From NCBI GenBank assembly GCA_017979445.1, contig CM030718.1:18967021-19031020 (forward strand): 64,000 nucleotides of DNA. Direction: 5' to 3'. Made by a program: the position numbers and the translations under genes. The notes under the pieces were generated by a model. That model searched no databases. It saw nothing but the letters and a program-made list of their open reading frames with translations, and was not told where the DNA came from. This DNA is from Akebia trifoliata. Its lineage: Eukaryota > Streptophyta > Magnoliopsida > Ranunculales > Lardizabalaceae. Position 1 is the first letter of the stretch. Each line of letters starts with the position of its first letter. This document shows positions 47,701 through 58,892 of this stretch, in pieces.

Positions 47701-48967
47701 GATACCTATATTTCTTAGGTGTAATAAATTAGGCACTTTTATAATAATAAACCATGCTCCTACTGGAAGGCCATAATCTCCAAGCATTGTCATGTTCGTG
47801 TAAATTAAACAAAGTTGTACTCATCATTTTTGTTCAATAGATGTTGGACTCTTTAGTCCAATGTTATGGGCATTGGATCTAGGATGTTGTTTCTTAGATA
47901 TAATTTTGTTCTAGGATACTTAGACACTTTCTTGGAATGCCGTATTGATTAAAGATGATATTTATGCAAGATACAAAGATCATATTAGAATGCAAATTCT
48001 CTTTTCCTATTACACCGTATTTTTTTCTTGTCTTCTAAGAACTTTACTACTTTGTTTTTCAACAAATTTTAGGAATATTTTGTATCCCTAACATATAGAA
48101 GTCAAAATAAGAATCTCGTAATCTCCCTCCCTATGATTCATTTTCACTTTTTGTCTATTGTTGCATTGGGTTTTCCACCAGTTAACTTACAATATCCTGC
48201 CATAACCCCAACCCCCCATCACTAAATATTGTAAGTGAAAGTCCAATAATCAATGCTTCACCTTAAGAGTTCTTTTGATCCATCTGGGTCATTCTTTCAT
48301 ACCATTTTCATCATAAATCACTTCTCCAATGTACACAATGGTAATATGTATGTATGTATGTATATATGTATGGGTCGCATTCGGTGGACATCTATAAGTG
48401 ACAACTATTTTCACATCTCTTGGATGCCATCCATTTAATAAGATCCAACAGGATCTGGCAGTGTTGTAGAAAACATTGAAAAATGGATGAAATCAAGGTA
48501 ATTGTGTAAAAATAGTTGTCAGTTTTAGATGTACCCCGAACATATATATATATATTGTCAGTTTTAGATGTCCCCTGAACATATATATATATATATATTG
48601 TTCGGGGGACCTTTACTATAACAGTATATGTAGGGACATGTTCGGGGGACATCTAAAACTGACAACTATTTTTACACAATTACCCTGATTCACCCATTTT
48701 TCAATGTTTTCTATATATGTAGCAAAGGAATTGACTAATATTCCATATTTGGTTACAAGAATCTTCTACAGTGTTGCTTCCACTTAAACTCCCATGCTCA
48801 GTACTTTGTAGAGGGACTCAAAACTCATTTGCAACAGGGCATCCTACAATTTTTTACTCTTCACGCAGCCAAAGGTCCAAATAATCTTTGGCACATGGAA
48901 CTTGTCTTATCAACTTTACTCATTCGAGTACTTGTAAACTTAATGATAGACTTCATTAGCAAGCATT

Positions 48968-49003
<36 letters not shown>

Positions 49004-52000
49004 TTATTATAATTATTTGTAGATGTCCTGAGCAAGTTATGCCAACTAGGGGTGCTCATTGGATTGGGTAAATCTGAGAACCGAACCAATCCGAGCCTTT
49101 TGGATTGGATTGATTCGGATGAGCATGGGTTGGTTCGGGTGCGGATTGTAAAAAAAGAAAATCCGATTGATTTGGTTCGGTTCTGGATTAGGGGTATAAT
49201 AAAACGAACCAATCCGAGAACCGAACCAATTTTTATATCTATTATAATATATATATTTATTTATTTAAAAATAAAATCCTTTCTTAGTTTCATTCTTCTA
49301 TTCTCTATTTCTCTCTTTTTCAAGTTTGAAGAAAACATAGCCGTCGTTCGTCTCCCTCACTCACCTCGTCACTCACCACCTCGTCGGAAAACGAAGAGGT
49401 AACCCATCTCTCTCTCTCTCTATCTATCAACTATGTTAGTGTGTTAGAGGTAACTCATTAAAGTCTTCAACTTCATCTCCTTTGTTTTTTCTTTCTAACA
49501 AAAACTCATAAAAAATGTGCCCTCTTACTTTTAATTACAAAGCAACATGCAACATATGGTTTCAACTTTAAACAAGCAACATTTGGTTTTAAAAATGACT
49601 TTGATCTTCAATCATTCCTTACAAGGTAAGTATTAAATGATATTTATTTTCTAATTTTTTCATGATTTTTATTTTTAATGTGTTATGTGTTATGCGTGAT
49701 GCTTTGTTTAATATTTATTTTGCCTAGTTTTAAGTTTTAACTCTTTCAATTTTACTATTGAAAATAATAAGTATGAGAACCGATCCAAACCAATCCGAAC
49801 CAAGGTTGGTTTGAATTGGTTCAATTCTATAGGGTAATTGGATTGGTTCGGTTCCAAATTTATAGAACCGATCATGTTTGGTTCAGCTCCAATTTTGCCA
49901 AAATCCCAACCAATCCAAACCATGTGCACCCCTAATGCCGACCCATCAAGTGAAGAAAAAATCCACACCTTTTATGCTAATGTATCTTCATTTAATTGCA
50001 CATTAGTGATCTCAAACGGCCCACCTCTAAATACATCTCCCATGAATTGCTACTAAATTTACAGGTAAGGACCCAATGTTATATTGTCACAAAGATTCAA
50101 AGAAAGACTATTAATTAGGGATATCGTAAGATTCTTTTTTATAGGTAAATGCAAATTGTATTAAGAGTGGTCGAGGCGACTAACAACAATATACAAGGGC
50201 ACCCAAACAAGAACCCCAGGCTACTCATCGACAAATAACAAATCCAATCCCACCTGCCCATAAAATCCTCAAAGAAAACTCCTTTGAACTCGTCAAAGAC
50301 CTTACACCACAAAAAAAAAAACCATTTTACAGACACAATTATAGAATCCACAGAAAACTCCTTTACTTCGAAGACACGACGATTCCTTTCTGCACAAAAG
50401 TAGATGTGGCTTCCATTTGATTGCCGATTGTTTTCACTGGTGCATCTACACATGAGTAACTAAAATGCCTTTCTTGTGATAAACATTTTCCTTCGGTTTA
50501 TATGCAACCTGATTGAAGAATTCGTGTACTCTATCTTTTAATTGAACAGGTCCAACATAGATTACGTGGTCAGCCACTGATGGCGGCTCCCTACAAAGTT
50601 AAATCTTGTAGATGGTCACAACACTATTCTCTATTCCTTTCTCGCCCAGTTTTGGCCTCCTAGTATCCCTCCCACCATGAAGATCCTACCATCACATTGA
50701 AAACAACATAGATACACCACCAAGTACAGACTAAGAAAAAACCATTTACATTCCACACTATTCAAAAGATAATCCTCCAGTAATAATGCTTTATTGACCA
50801 ACTATCTCCTGGACTTCACTCTATCTTAATGATACAAATAATGGTGTGCTGTTGCACTAAACTCCACCATTATCTATCATAAATGGGGAAATACACAAGT
50901 AAAACTAAGCAATATGAGAAAAAACAATGCAAATAGAAACTCCAAATCAAGGAAATAATTCAAACCAGACTAGCTTTCAGCACCTAGAATGGATGCCATA
51001 AACAACTCATGCAAAAGAATGCTTCAGTACAAAAGCTTAGTATAAAGAACCTAACCTGTCCATAAATTCCCCAACCAAAAGTAAGCAATGCTCCAGCATC
51101 TGTTGGTGTACAACAGAACATGGGAAAAAATACATATTATCAACCTTCAGCAAATAAACAATTGTCAATGGAGTCCTTGTTGGACTGTTTTTAAAGGAAA
51201 TTTTATTTCTAAGCCTCCTTACAGGCCTAAAGGCAGATATAGAACACATGATAACCAGTAAAACAATAAAACCACCAAACGCAAACCTGTTATTACTGCA
51301 CTGTGCCGACCTCCACAGGCGATGCCCCTCACATAACTCCCAAGAGCTTTATAAACCTGCCCCTCCGAAGCCATGCTTCCTCCAGGAACTGCTGAAGATC
51401 TCTCTTTCCCATAGATAGCTGGCTCAATGCAAGGTATAGGATGAGGAGATGATACCATACGGACCCGAGAACCCAAACCTAGCTGCCCTTCACCTCCATA
51501 GCCCCAACCCCAAACCTGACCTATATCTGAAACTTTGGAGAAACATAGAATGCATCAGATTATTGTACAACAAGACAGCCTTCCATAGCTTCACTTTTCA
51601 TAAGCCAGCAATAGAACAAAGCCGCAACTATAAAGCAAACAAAAGCACATGTTTGGATTCACCTGATAATGCTAATGTATGGCGTCCACCGGCTGCAACA
51701 GTGGCAATTCTCACCCCAGGATTCAACGTTACTAGACATGGAAACGCTGAGAGAATTTCATCACCAGAAGATGAGCTTTCAGCTGCTTGCTTAGCTGATG
51801 ATATTCTTCTTCGCTTCGTACTCTCTTCTCCACCAGATACTGCTCCACTAGTTGATTTTGACACCTGAGACTTAGGGCTCACTGTAATGGAGATACTTTT
51901 CATTTCATTAGTACGCAACAAATAAAGAGCGGGCTTTGTTTATTTCCCCTGACAGATAGGTGTTCATTAAAATCACCTTGTTCAGACAACAACGAACTCT

Positions 52001-53917
52001 GCCTTTCAAGTAGATCCTTTTCCATGCCCCCCACTGCAGATTGATCTCCAATCACCTTCCCAGTGGGAACACACTCTTTCCAACCCCATGTGTACACTTC
52101 TCCCATGTCTGCGTTTTAAGAATGAAATGTCTTACTTCATTGCTCAAGCAAGTTATTAACAAGACATACTCTACAAATACCCAATACCCATCAAATACCC
52201 ATTCAGATATATAACATTTAAAAAATATATATAATTATTAGAGAAAATTGAAACTTACTCATAAATATAATAATTTATCTTGTAATACCTTAACTGAAAG
52301 TTAAGATCAACAATAAATTTTTGAGGCTTAGACCCATAGCTCAGTTGGTTTGACACATTACAAAGCAACTTTGAGGTCGTGGATTCAAGTCTAGCTTACT
52401 CATAAAAAAAAATAGAAAGTAACTAACAAGATAGAAATTTTAAAAGCCATTAAAGATTTTACAAATGTAGTATTACCTGCATAGAGATAAAATTCTCCAA
52501 TTTTTTTTTAAAAAGTCGCGATTAATTATCTATTCTTTCAATCTGAGATTTTAAACTTATTCACAAAGCTTTGAAAATAAATTATTTATATTATATTTTA
52601 GTATGAAATTTTGTAATTTTATTTAATATTTCGTTAACTAATAGTATATTTTTATGTTTTCCTGATTGCCGATTTTTCAGATCTTTTCCCTTGCCGAATT
52701 TCTCAAATCCCAAATTTGTCACTATGATTACCTGTAACTGAAACACAATGTGCCCAACCTGCTGCGGCTTTCACTATTGAAGCTTCAGTTGGAAGAGGGA
52801 ATGGTTCTGGAGTTTCCTTCATAAATTAAACAAAGGGTTATATGAGATTCATTCAAAGAAGAAACTCAGTTAATTGGAAGATCATTAAGCACCACACTAC
52901 CCCATGCTTCCCCGAAGTCACGTAGCTTTGGCCCATATCGTCCGTTGAACCCCATGTAATAAGTTTTCCCGAACCTGATCAAGCAAGAAGACTATGAGTT
53001 TTTAAACAATTCTGTGACCCAAAACATTTGATTAAGAAGAAACCCAATTAATTACCAAACAATAACCCCCAAAAAAAATTTTGAAAGAAAGAAATCTACT
53101 AATTAGAAGAAAAAAAAAATACTGGTACATAAACCATTAAAAGGAAGAGAACTTGAATTTTGTGAAGTAATTAATATTACCATCCTATAAAACTTGAACA
53201 CTCTTAAATAACTCAAAGGGAGAGAGCTTTAAAATCTAAACGCAGAGATCCAGAAGACTTGATGAAGAAGAAACCCAATTAATTACCAAACAAACCAAAA
53301 AAAAAAAAAAAATGGAAGTTCAATACTAAGATCCTGCAAAACTTGAACACTCCCGAAGTACTCAAAGGAAGGAGCTTTAAAATCTAAACACATCCTTCTC
53401 TGAAAGACCAAAATAAATAAACAAAGATTATAAAATTAAAAAAAAAGTTACTAAAAATAACCATTTTCACTTCAAGAAATAAATCAAACATCAATCGACA
53501 CTAAGCAAAACCATCCTCTTAAACCAGACAACACAAAGATTGGAAAAAGTAAAAAAAAAAAAGTGAAATTTTTCCAAAAAGCAATGGCAAAACTTGATTG
53601 GGCTCCAATAGCTCAAATAAACACCATTTTCAATTCTGAAATCTAAAAAATAAAAAATTAAAACAACACGAAAAAGAACAGAAGAACCTAAAATCGAAGA
53701 AATCACCAGAAATCGCTGTAGCAAATCCACATCCACCACCACACACATCTTTCCATGAATCTCCAACTCCGACTGATTCCGGCAACTGGACAGGCACCGG
53801 AGAAAGCAGCGGCGACCTCTGTGGTGAAGCTCCAGGGAGGTAACCCCACATGAACACCAAATCCTCTTTTATTTCCTCCATTTTCAGAACTCCATCACCT
53901 CCACCATCGCCAGTCAT
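44704..53917 (-). CDS. RCC1-repeat (seven-bladed beta-propeller) protein, 11 exons, 481 residues
   Basis: Coding exons (minus strand): 53917-53707, 52974-52901, 52816-52732, 52108-51977, 51881-51663, 51526-51287, 51099-51056, 46162-45980, 45701-45611, 44957-44914, 44826-44704. All introns are GT..AG, phases agree, and the total is 1446 bases with no internal stop. RCC1-type blades are marked by VFMWGYLPG (22-30), ITWGS, VYTWGW, GQVWGWGYGGEGQLGLGSR, LLTFGWGIYGQCG, VYAFGGNQFGQLGTGS and VFCWGWNKYGQLGLGD. Each is followed by a CGGxH or GWxH motif such as IACGGRHSAVIT and VACGWWHTLLL. An inserted loop, residues about 135-215, is Ser/Lys-rich and holds a basic TKRRR (189-193), a likely nuclear localisation signal. 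The length and MWGYLPGxSPQRSP opening resemble the Arabidopsis At3g53830/TCF1 (At3g55580) group, recalled from memory. The molecular partner is unknown. ATG codons at residues 13 and 23 are alternative starts. Intron 7 (4893 bp) is swollen by transposons. Confidence 0.93.
45200..45520. repeat. Transposon-like insert in RCC1 intron 9
   Basis: It contains repeated GCGAACC / GGTTCG strings at its two sides (45243 and about 45505). Between them are lines like GATACCCCTTTGTTTTT and CACCCTTGACTTGAGTCTTA, which resemble the arms of the fold-back at 18925-19785. Ends are not resolved. Confidence 0.45.
48468..48717. mobile_element. Fold-back MITE in RCC1 intron 7, ~75-bp near-perfect arms
   Basis: The left arm holds GAAAACATTGAAAAATGGAT, GGTAATTGTGTAAAAATAGT and TGTCAGTTTTAGATGT. 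The right arm is the reverse complement: ACATCTAAAACTGACAACTA, TTTTTACACAATTACC, then CCATTTTTCAATGTTTTC. Between them a GTCAGTTTTAGATGTCCCC unit is duplicated beside (AT)n runs. Confidence 0.85.
48970..49004. repeat. (ATTT)n microsatellite
   Basis: About nine uninterrupted ATTT units in RCC1 intron 7. Confidence 0.9.
49047..49934. mobile_element. Non-autonomous hAT-type element, 888 bp, in RCC1 intron 7
   Basis: It runs from TAGGGGTGCTCATTGGATTGG to CCAAACCATGTGCACCCCTA. The target duplication is ATGCCAAC (49039-49046) and ATGCCGAC (49935-49942), 7 of 8 bases. Subterminal zones are dense in GAACCGAACC/GGTTCGG and AACCAATCC repeats, as expected of hAT transposase-binding regions. No transposase frame. 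Confidence 0.9.
50139..50430 (-). mobile_element. LINE 3' tail remnant in RCC1 intron 7
   Basis: The minus-strand frame reads ERNRRVFEVKEFSVDSII, then WFFFLWCKVFDEFKGVFFED and WDWICYL. This is the region after the zf-RVT/RNase H part of plant LINE ORF2 (W-x-E-R-N-x-R-x-F followed by a short helix region). Confidence 0.65.
52325..52412 (+). mobile_element. tRNA-derived SINE-like fragment in RCC1 intron 3
   Basis: An RNA polymerase III A box, TAGCTCAGTTGG (52337-52348), and a degenerate B box, GGATTCAAGTC (52381-52391), lie 33 bases apart. An A-rich tail (CATAAAAAAAAAT) follows about 10 bases later. The B box departs from GGTTCGANTCC and no cloverleaf acceptor stem forms, so it is not a working tRNA. 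Confidence 0.6.
53030..53395. repeat. Imperfect duplication within RCC1 intron 1
   Basis: GAAACCCAATTAATTACCAAAC occurs near 53040 and 53270. AAAACTTGAACACTC followed by GAGCTTTAAAATCTAAAC occurs near 53188 and 53337. Confidence 0.75.
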
Positions 53918-54086
53918 GGCGGTTTCAGAGTAGAAGAAGAAAGTCTCTCTGTTACTTTCTGTAAGGTTTTTTATGGAACTTTTTTTAGTCTAATTTTCTA
54001 CTAAACTGTTCTACTCCAGCAAGAAAGTGCCCTAAATTGTCTTTCACTTTAAACAGAATCATATCAATTTCAAACAAATGAAAGCT

Positions 54087-54094
54087 CCACGTGG
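54087..54094. promoter_or_regulatory. G-box CCACGTGG upstream of the RCC1 gene
   Basis: A perfect palindromic CACGTG core with extended flanks, 170 bases upstream of the ATG. Such sites bind bZIP and bHLH factors; a second copy lies 31 bases further. If the TATA box at 54278-54285 is used, these sites fall in the 5' UTR region. Confidence 0.55.
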
Positions 54095-54117
54095 GATTGC
54101 CATGTGGAACATTCTAT

Positions 54118-54125
54118 CCACGTGG
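54118..54125. promoter_or_regulatory. Second G-box CCACGTGG upstream of the RCC1 gene
   Basis: Identical eight-base palindrome to 54087-54094, spaced 31 bp start to start, about three helical turns. Confidence 0.55.
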
Positions 54126-54277
54126 CGTACTTAGGACCGATAGACGTCTCAGCAATTACTAGCCAGGAGTTCCCCAGAAGTTTCTGGAAGGTCTGCTACC
54201 TTTTCTGGTCTTTAAGGCTTTTGAGAGGCCATTGTGCGTGCACGCTGTCGTGTCCTCATTTGATTGTACCACGTAGT

Positions 54278-54285
54278 CTTTTATA
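54278..54285 (-). promoter_or_regulatory. TATA box TATAAAAG, candidate RCC1 core promoter
   Basis: On the minus strand the sequence reads GAAGGTATAAAAGACTACG, about 360 bases upstream of the ATG. The start site would be near 54250. An ACGTGG core lies immediately downstream. Confidence 0.45.
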
Positions 54286-54339
54286 CCTTCAATGATTTTC
54301 TGGTCTTGTCACCACGGGGATGTAAATTTTTTTTTATAA

Positions 54340-55124
54340 GCCCGTGCTAAGTACGGAATATAATTTTAAAATTTTGGAGAAACCTCCGCTTTTGAAAAAT
54401 TGGTGAGATACCCCTTGACCTCGGTCTTTTTTTATGGATTAATGAAAATGACCTAAAAATACTTGATTCAACTTTACCTACCATGGGTGGTGCTAGTGGC
54501 TGGTGCAACAAAGCCTGGTTTATAGTTGGCTGAGAGGAAAAAAATACTTTGGAAAAGCGATTGTAGATCCGAATTGACTATTGTTGTGAGGAGGGATGGA
54601 GCTATTAGTAATTTAGTATGGAGGTTGTGGTGGCAATTGCCCTTACATAATTTTTTTTGGGTGTTTTAGATATTCTTTAATTTGAGACGCCCTTTGTATT
54701 TTTAACTAATTATATGTCTCATTTGCCCCCACTCTCACACCTCCCTTTTCAATTTTTAGAAGATAAACATTGTCTCCTAACTTTGGTCTTATGTCATAGA
54801 CTAATTGTAAATGACTTAAATATCATTTTCTTCCATTTCTAATATTAAAAAAAAAAAAAAAACATTTGAATTCTTCCCAAAACTATTCATTTTCAAGTTC
54901 TTCAATTGTACAATTAACTATAGTTTGCCCCCACTAAAAGAAAATCTTGTTTCCACCCTTAGTAGCAAGACTAATAGAAGAAAGTTATATTCAAATAACT
55001 ACTACAAATAGAATTGGTCGTCTTACTATTAGAACTATTTGATCAATGTTCCAACATTCTTTTAGACTAGACTATGACTAGAAATTAGAGTCATATAGAT
55101 GGTATTACTTTGGATATAGTAGGT
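54340..55124. other. Intergenic DNA with fold-back-family fragments
   Basis: GAGATACCCCTTGACCTCGG (about 54405) and CTAACTTTGGTCTTATGTCA (about 54778) resemble the arms of 18925-19785, both in the same orientation. No gene is seen. Confidence 0.4.
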
Positions 55125-55455
55125 TTAGAATAAGAGGAATGAGAAGAAGAGTATGGTGCATTGGCTTTGACTTCCAATGTTGGTAATCATAAATTCTTCT
55201 AGCTTCACATTCAATTTAGATCGATCTGGTGAAAGGGCTGGGATCACTTGTTCTACTTCCCACCTCATATATGTCTAAATCCATTTTTTGACGGAGAAAA
55301 AACTCAAGGAAATCCATTCTAATAAAATCCTATTGATGTTGTATCATAATCAGCTACATACAAACTTCCTTATCTCCGGTACATCTTCCTACTTTATTGT
55401 ACGAAAATCCAACGAAAGATAATAAGTAGAATCCAATGATAGATGTATGAAAAGA
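55125..55455. repeat. Direct repeat, left copy (~330 bp), also at 63600-63930
   Basis: TTTAGAATAAGAGGAATGAG and GAAGAAGAGTATGGTGCATTG begin a stretch that matches 63600-63930 at roughly 88-90 percent by eye. The two lie in the same orientation 8.5 kb apart and enclose the copia and gypsy remnants. Neither copy starts with TG, so they are not simply LTRs. Confidence 0.8.
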
Positions 55456-55590
55456 AGAATTGTAGAAAGTAAATTGTCAAGTAATTAATTAGATTTTGAC
55501 AAATATTTATAATAATAAAAGAGTGAATCGACATAAATGCCCTTACATAGAAATAATAGAATTAGACTACCAAATAGACTATTCTTTTAC
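55456..55590 (-). mobile_element. Copia 3' LTR start (limits uncertain)
   Basis: On the minus strand TTTGAGGGGGAGTAT, a polypurine tract, is followed by TGTAAAAGAATAGTC, a plausible LTR start, with TTATAAATA downstream at about 55510. The other end is undefined and could extend into the repeat at 55125. Confidence 0.5.
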
Positions 55591-56003
55591 AATACTCCCC
55601 CTCAAATTGGTGCAAATATATCAACTAAGTCTAGCTTAACAAGATTAGAGTTAGAGATGTAATAACTAATAGACTTCATAAGCATATCAGCAAGTTGATA
55701 TAAAGAATATACAAAAATTGTCTAAAGAGTACCAGATTGAACTTTTTCCCTAAGAAAGCTAACATCAACCTCTATATGCTTAGTTCGTTCATGAATAATT
55801 GAGTTGAAAGTAAACACGATAACAGATTTGTTGCAGAACAACGAGGAAGAACTAGAAATAGAAAATCCCAATTTTGTCAGTAAAGATCGAAGTCAAAGAA
55901 GCGCATACGTACCAAGAGCCATAACACGATACTCAACTTCAACAGAAGAACGAAAAACAACACTCTATTTCTTACTTTTTCATGAGATAAGGTTATCACC
56001 ATA

Positions 56004-57674
56004 TGAAAGCGCCCCCGATCCGCGGGATGCGCGGATCCGCTTTTGACCCTTGAGGTTTGGGAGTCGCCACCTAGTTATTACGGTCTACGAACCGATCAAT
56101 GACTCTAACAGATAAAAAATTAATCTACTACAGAAAAACTGAATCCGGGGATCACATTACGGGGTTAGAAGGTGTTAGGCGCCAACCCCGCCCGGCCAAT
56201 GCCGGTCTCTACTTATCCTAAATAAGACTACATTGCTAATGACGAAACCTAGATAAAAAATAACAAAAATGTTACCTTCGATACGTAAAGGTTCTATTCC
56301 CTCAGATCTGGTGAAACTGCTCCTTGTACCGTACTCCTTGCTTCGTTCTGTCTCCGGATCTGATTTTTGATCTCCAAGGCAAGGTATCTCCTTCTTGGAT
56401 CAGGATGTTTCGAATTTGTTATGGATTTTTAGGGTATTTTTGAAAGGTTTTTAGGTATTTTTCATGCTAAAATTGAAGTATGGGTGTTAGGTAAAGTGTT
56501 GGGACTTCAAAATTAGGGTTTTGAGAAGATTGTGGAGGCTTCTTCACCTACTTTTTCTAGGGTTTTTTCTTTGATACGAAAATAGGGTGTGGAGGCTCCT
56601 TTTTATAAAGTTTTTTAGAAGCATTAGGGTTTGATTAGGATTTCTTTTAGAGTTTTAATTAGTGTTTTGACTTTGGTCTTATGAGATTGACTTAGTCTTT
56701 AGGGTTTTGACTTTAGTCTTATGAGATTGACTTGATTAGTTTAGATTAGGGTTTTGATTTAGGATTTTGACTTTAGTCTTATGAAATTGACTTTAATACT
56801 TTGACTTTAGTCTTTCTTTGTTGGCTTTTAATATCTTGACTTTAGTCTTACTTGATTGACTTTAAGGTTGAATTTAATCTTACTTGATTAACTTTAATTT
56901 TTAAAGAACCCCCTTTTATTATATCGTTAATTCTTTGGGCCCCCAGATGGAGGGGTCTTTGAATAAATATCTTAGTAACCATCAACAATTTTGCCTGAAA
57001 GTCTGATTGATCGATTTTTTTGTTTAAATTTTTAAATTAATTTTATTAATATTTCACTTTACATTATTTTATATTTTATTTATTAATTTCAAAATTTTAA
57101 CTATTAAATATGTGAAATTACCATTTTGCCGTCAGAGATGATTTTTTACATTTTAAGTCATTTTTCAATGTTCCAAAATGTTTGGAATCAATTTTTTATA
57201 AGAAATTCAATGGGAATGTTGGTTTTTATCATTTATGTAGTTTTTTGTATGAAATGGTCGTGAACTTTATGAGGGGCATTTTCGTAATTTTATCGAATTT
57301 TGTGAAAATTGACGAAATAATTTATTTGGTTTTGATTTGTTATTTTATGTGTTTGAATGAGTTTTCCTAATCGTAACGTAAGCTCTAAGGTTATTTTGAT
57401 GTTAGGGGTATTTTGATAATTTGATCATTTTTAGTGATTTTTATCGTGAAGCTTCTTTTTGTCTGCAAGATGATGATTTCTATGTTTCTGGGGTCGTATT
57501 TTCCTAGCGTAATGTGGTTTCTAAAGTTTTGTCAGTTCGAGATACCTCATCCGGATTTCTAAAACATATCTAGTAACAAAATAAAGCATTGAAATAAACA
57601 TCCATCATTGGGAACCGTTGCGATTGGGTTGACGAGTTGATTCATCAGGCGAGTATAAAAATGAGGTGTCTACA
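56004..57674 (-). mobile_element. Gypsy (Tat/Ogre-like) solo LTR, 1671 bp, minus orientation, in copia RNase H
   Basis: On the plus strand it runs TGAAAGCGCCCCCGATCC...GAGGTGTCTACA, flanked by a perfect CCATA duplication (55999-56003 and 57675-57679). It is the reverse complement of the family at 58893-60666. It contains GGAGTCGCCACC and GGTGTTAGGCGCC and five copies of TTTGACTTTAGTCTTATGA-like repeats at about 56668-56850. The copia frame resumes exactly across the site. Confidence 0.92.
56660..56890. repeat. TTGACTTTAGTCTTA repeat array in the solo LTR
   Basis: The motif starts near 56668, 56707, 56767, 56801 and 56836, with spacing 33-60 bases. Each contains TTGACT, the WRKY W-box core, and further TTGACTT copies lie between. 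The inverse array is at 59690-59850 in the other solo LTR. Confidence 0.75.
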
Positions 57675-58892
57675 CCATAAAAAATACAGAAATCAGATGT
57701 AGATCTCTTATTTGTAAAAGAGCCCGCATAGTTAACATCAGTGAAACACGACAGATGCGGTTGAGCAATGGATGAATAGAAAAATCCACAGGTAAGACGT
57801 GACTTCAAGTAGCGAAGAATGCGGTAAACGACATCAAGATGAGACGTACGCGGAGCATGCATAAATTGACTGACTACACTAACCAGAAGTTCAAGCCTCT
57901 GATAAGAACAATGATCAAATAATAAATCATCGGATTCGACATAAAGTCGATGATTCTGATCTATAGGAAAAGAGACATGACGACAACCAAACATATCAAT
58001 GCTTTGAAAAAGATCCAATATGTATTTGCGCTAAGATAAAGAAATATCACGTCGAGAACAAGTTACTTCTATCCTCAAGAAGTATTTGAGAAGACTCAAG
58101 TCCTTGACCTCAAAGGCACAACCTAATATCATCTTCACCATGTCAATCCACTGTGTATTATCTCATGTCAAGATAATATCCTCTACATATACTAAAATAA
58201 TGGCACAATAGCCATCCAATCCTCGATGAACAAAGCAAGTATGTAAGTGGCATCCAATGAACTCCATAAACAAAATAACCTCTAAAAATCATTAAAATCA
58301 GGCTTGCAATAACTATTTTAGGCCATACAGAGATTTGAGAAGGTGGCATACCTTCCCAGAATTCTCCCCCTGAAGTCCAAACCCAAGAGGGGGTCCATAT
58401 ATATGACTTTAGTTAAATCACCATTCAAAAAAGCATTCTTCTCATCGAATTGATGAAAGGGCCATAAGTAACAAACAACTAAAGAGATAAGAATACAAAC
58501 AATAAAAAGTTTGGCGACAGGAGCAAATGTGGCACCAAAATCTTTTCCTATAGTTTGCATAAATCCCTTAGCAACTAGATGCATTATATACTATCAACAG
58601 TGTCATCTACAAAATATTTCACAGTAAAGACCCATTTACACCCACTGGATCTTTCCTCAGATAGAAAGGTAACTAGCTCCCAGATGTTATTTTTCTATAA
58701 AACATCCATCTTAGTAGTCATAGCTCTAGTCCACTAAGGATCTCGCAAAGCCTTTGATACAGATCAAGAAACTCGAATAGAATCAATGAGAGCTTGGTAG
58801 ACCTAATAAGAGGAAGAACGATCCTGATAAGAAATAAACTAGGCAACAGGGTGATCAATAACACACTCCCACTTACCTTTGTGAATAACAAT

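Noticed and set aside
49052..49402. 116-codon open frame at the start of the hAT element
   Set aside because: It overlaps the terminal repeat and the CT-rich stretch; no transposase or zinc-finger motif is seen.
52331..52400. Possible tRNA gene (A box and B box present)
   Set aside because: The B box is degenerate, the acceptor stem ends do not pair and no anticodon arm is convincing; an A-rich tail follows. Treated as a SINE-like fragment.
54104..54295. Plus-strand 63-codon frame
   Set aside because: It covers the probable RCC1 promoter and shows no protein family signature.
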